Source of the DNA: an uncultured Collinsella sp.
GTDB taxonomy: Bacteria > Actinomycetota > Coriobacteriia > Coriobacteriales > Coriobacteriaceae
Assembly (NCBI GenBank): GCA_934654775.1
Contig: CAKUGR010000006.1
Coordinates: forward strand, 62,001-126,000
DNA length: 64,000 nucleotides
Direction of reading: 5' to 3'
The position numbers and the translations under genes are program-made. Each line of letters opens with the position of its first letter. The first letter of the stretch is position 1. Under the pieces are notes generated by a model. That model did not search any database, had not been told where the DNA came from, and saw only the letters and a program-made list of their open reading frames with translations. Shown here in pieces: positions 63,676 to 64,000 of this stretch.

Positions 63676-63915
63676 GCTGCGGCCGCGTGAGGTGCGTCAG
63701 CTCGCGGCTCATTCGTCGGGCATGGCCAAAAGGCCTATGCCCTCCTCTTTCGCGGCGAGCTGACGCACCTCACGCGCCCTCGCCGCAACTGCCCACATTG
63801 GGTCTCGCCCAATCGTTCGTTCAAAAGTTGCGGTGAAATAGGGATTGATTTTGGCTTCTATCAGGCAAAACAGTCCGTATTTCACTGCAAGTTAGAAATA
63901 GGAAGGTATTTCGCA
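63676..63915. repeat. Nested element E4 (core family N2) and family-F hairpin
   Basis: E4: perfect 21-nt arms (63685-63705 and 63755-63775), CTCATTCGTCG at 63708-63718 and CTCCTCTTTC at 63742-63751 (reverse complements of the E3 core), and inner hairpin GGGCATGGCC-AAAA-GGCCTATGCCC. Family-F hairpin: GTTGCGGTGAAATAGGGATTG (63827) with CAGTCCGTATTTCACTGCAA (63871-63890). Confidence 0.8.
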
Positions 63916-64000
63916 ATGAAGATCGCTCTCATCAACGAGAACTCTCAGAACTCCAAGAACCCCATGATCGAGGCTGCCCTTAAGAAGGTTGTCGAGCCCA
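63916..64000 (+). CDS. RpiB/LacA/LacB-family sugar isomerase (3'-truncated by window edge)
   Basis: Only 28 residues are visible, MKIALINENSQNSKNP then MIEAALKKVVEP, which match the start of an RpiB/LacAB-type isomerase subgroup as I remember it. AGGAAGGTATTTCGCA precedes the ATG. In streptococci a member of this superfamily (DhuI) isomerises unsaturated uronate products ahead of a KduD-like reductase, and here it directly follows such a reductase gene. The rest lies beyond the window. Confidence 0.65.
   Translation, partial: MKIALINENSQNSKNPMIEAALKKVVEP

Overview
The window reads as a chromosomal segment of a high-GC gut actinobacterium of the class Coriobacteriia, most likely Collinsella or a close relative. 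The reasons are the GC-rich, GCC/GAC-heavy coding style, the clean GGAGG/GAAAGGA ribosome binding sites, the BTAD-type regulators, a GlnR-like orphan regulator beside a glutamine-synthetase gene, and the many self-complementary intergenic repeats. This is inference from gene content; no 16S gene is present. Fifty-one genes are supported (50 protein genes and one tmRNA); the first and last are cut by the window edges.

Layout. 1-5.3 kb: a B12-dependent methionine synthase whose reactivation domain and catalytic part are separated by an AT-richer cytosine-methylase/putative nuclease cassette. The flanks suggest the cassette landed in phase inside one ancestral gene. 5.4-8.4 kb: UPF0210 protein, a SAM methyltransferase, YhbY. 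8.5-16.8 kb (minus strand): a large AAA/BTAD regulator, nagB, crr, glmM, rpsI-rplM, and a patatin-like lipase. 16.9-17.8 kb: a 61-bp hairpin repeat array, a 53-bp direct repeat resembling the tmRNA 3' end, and ssrA. 18-23.7 kb: a small hypothetical gene, a PIN toxin-antitoxin pair, a P1B-type metal ATPase with its small membrane partner, and an AAA_14/DUF4143 ATPase under a 77-bp palindrome. 23.9-37.5 kb: an ABC pair with a divergent AraC regulator, gatCAB, a HAD phosphatase, an MFS transporter, and moaA plus a moaC-mobB fusion. 37.8-50.4 kb: a heterodimeric ABC exporter, a MATE pump with a MerR regulator, ligA, htrA, and a GlnR-like regulator with an unusual glutamine-synthetase homologue.

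50.5-64 kb is a sugar-acid region. A LacI regulator faces kdgK and kdgA, which convert 2-keto-3-deoxygluconate (KDG) to pyruvate and glyceraldehyde-3-phosphate. The same 14-bp LacI-type operator recurs before a HIT-family gene and before a YczE/YitT-like membrane protein. Further on are a GntP-type gluconate permease, an IlvD/Edd-family dehydratase, two GntR regulators, a KduD/Ga5DH-like dehydrogenase and the start of an RpiB/LacAB-type isomerase. Together they look able to feed gluconate and (unsaturated) uronates into KDG.

The most interesting non-coding signals are two structured-RNA candidates in the KDG regulon. Element A (51730-51787 and 55963-56021) is a hairpin with a nearly invariant 22-nt apex and differing stem sequence. 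Element B (52941-53077 and 56041-56173) has a possible pseudoknot that competes with a terminator-like stem, which would be a riboswitch-like arrangement. Beyond these, the intergenic regions carry several families of nested inverted repeats in which short core sequences are conserved while the flanking stems are not.
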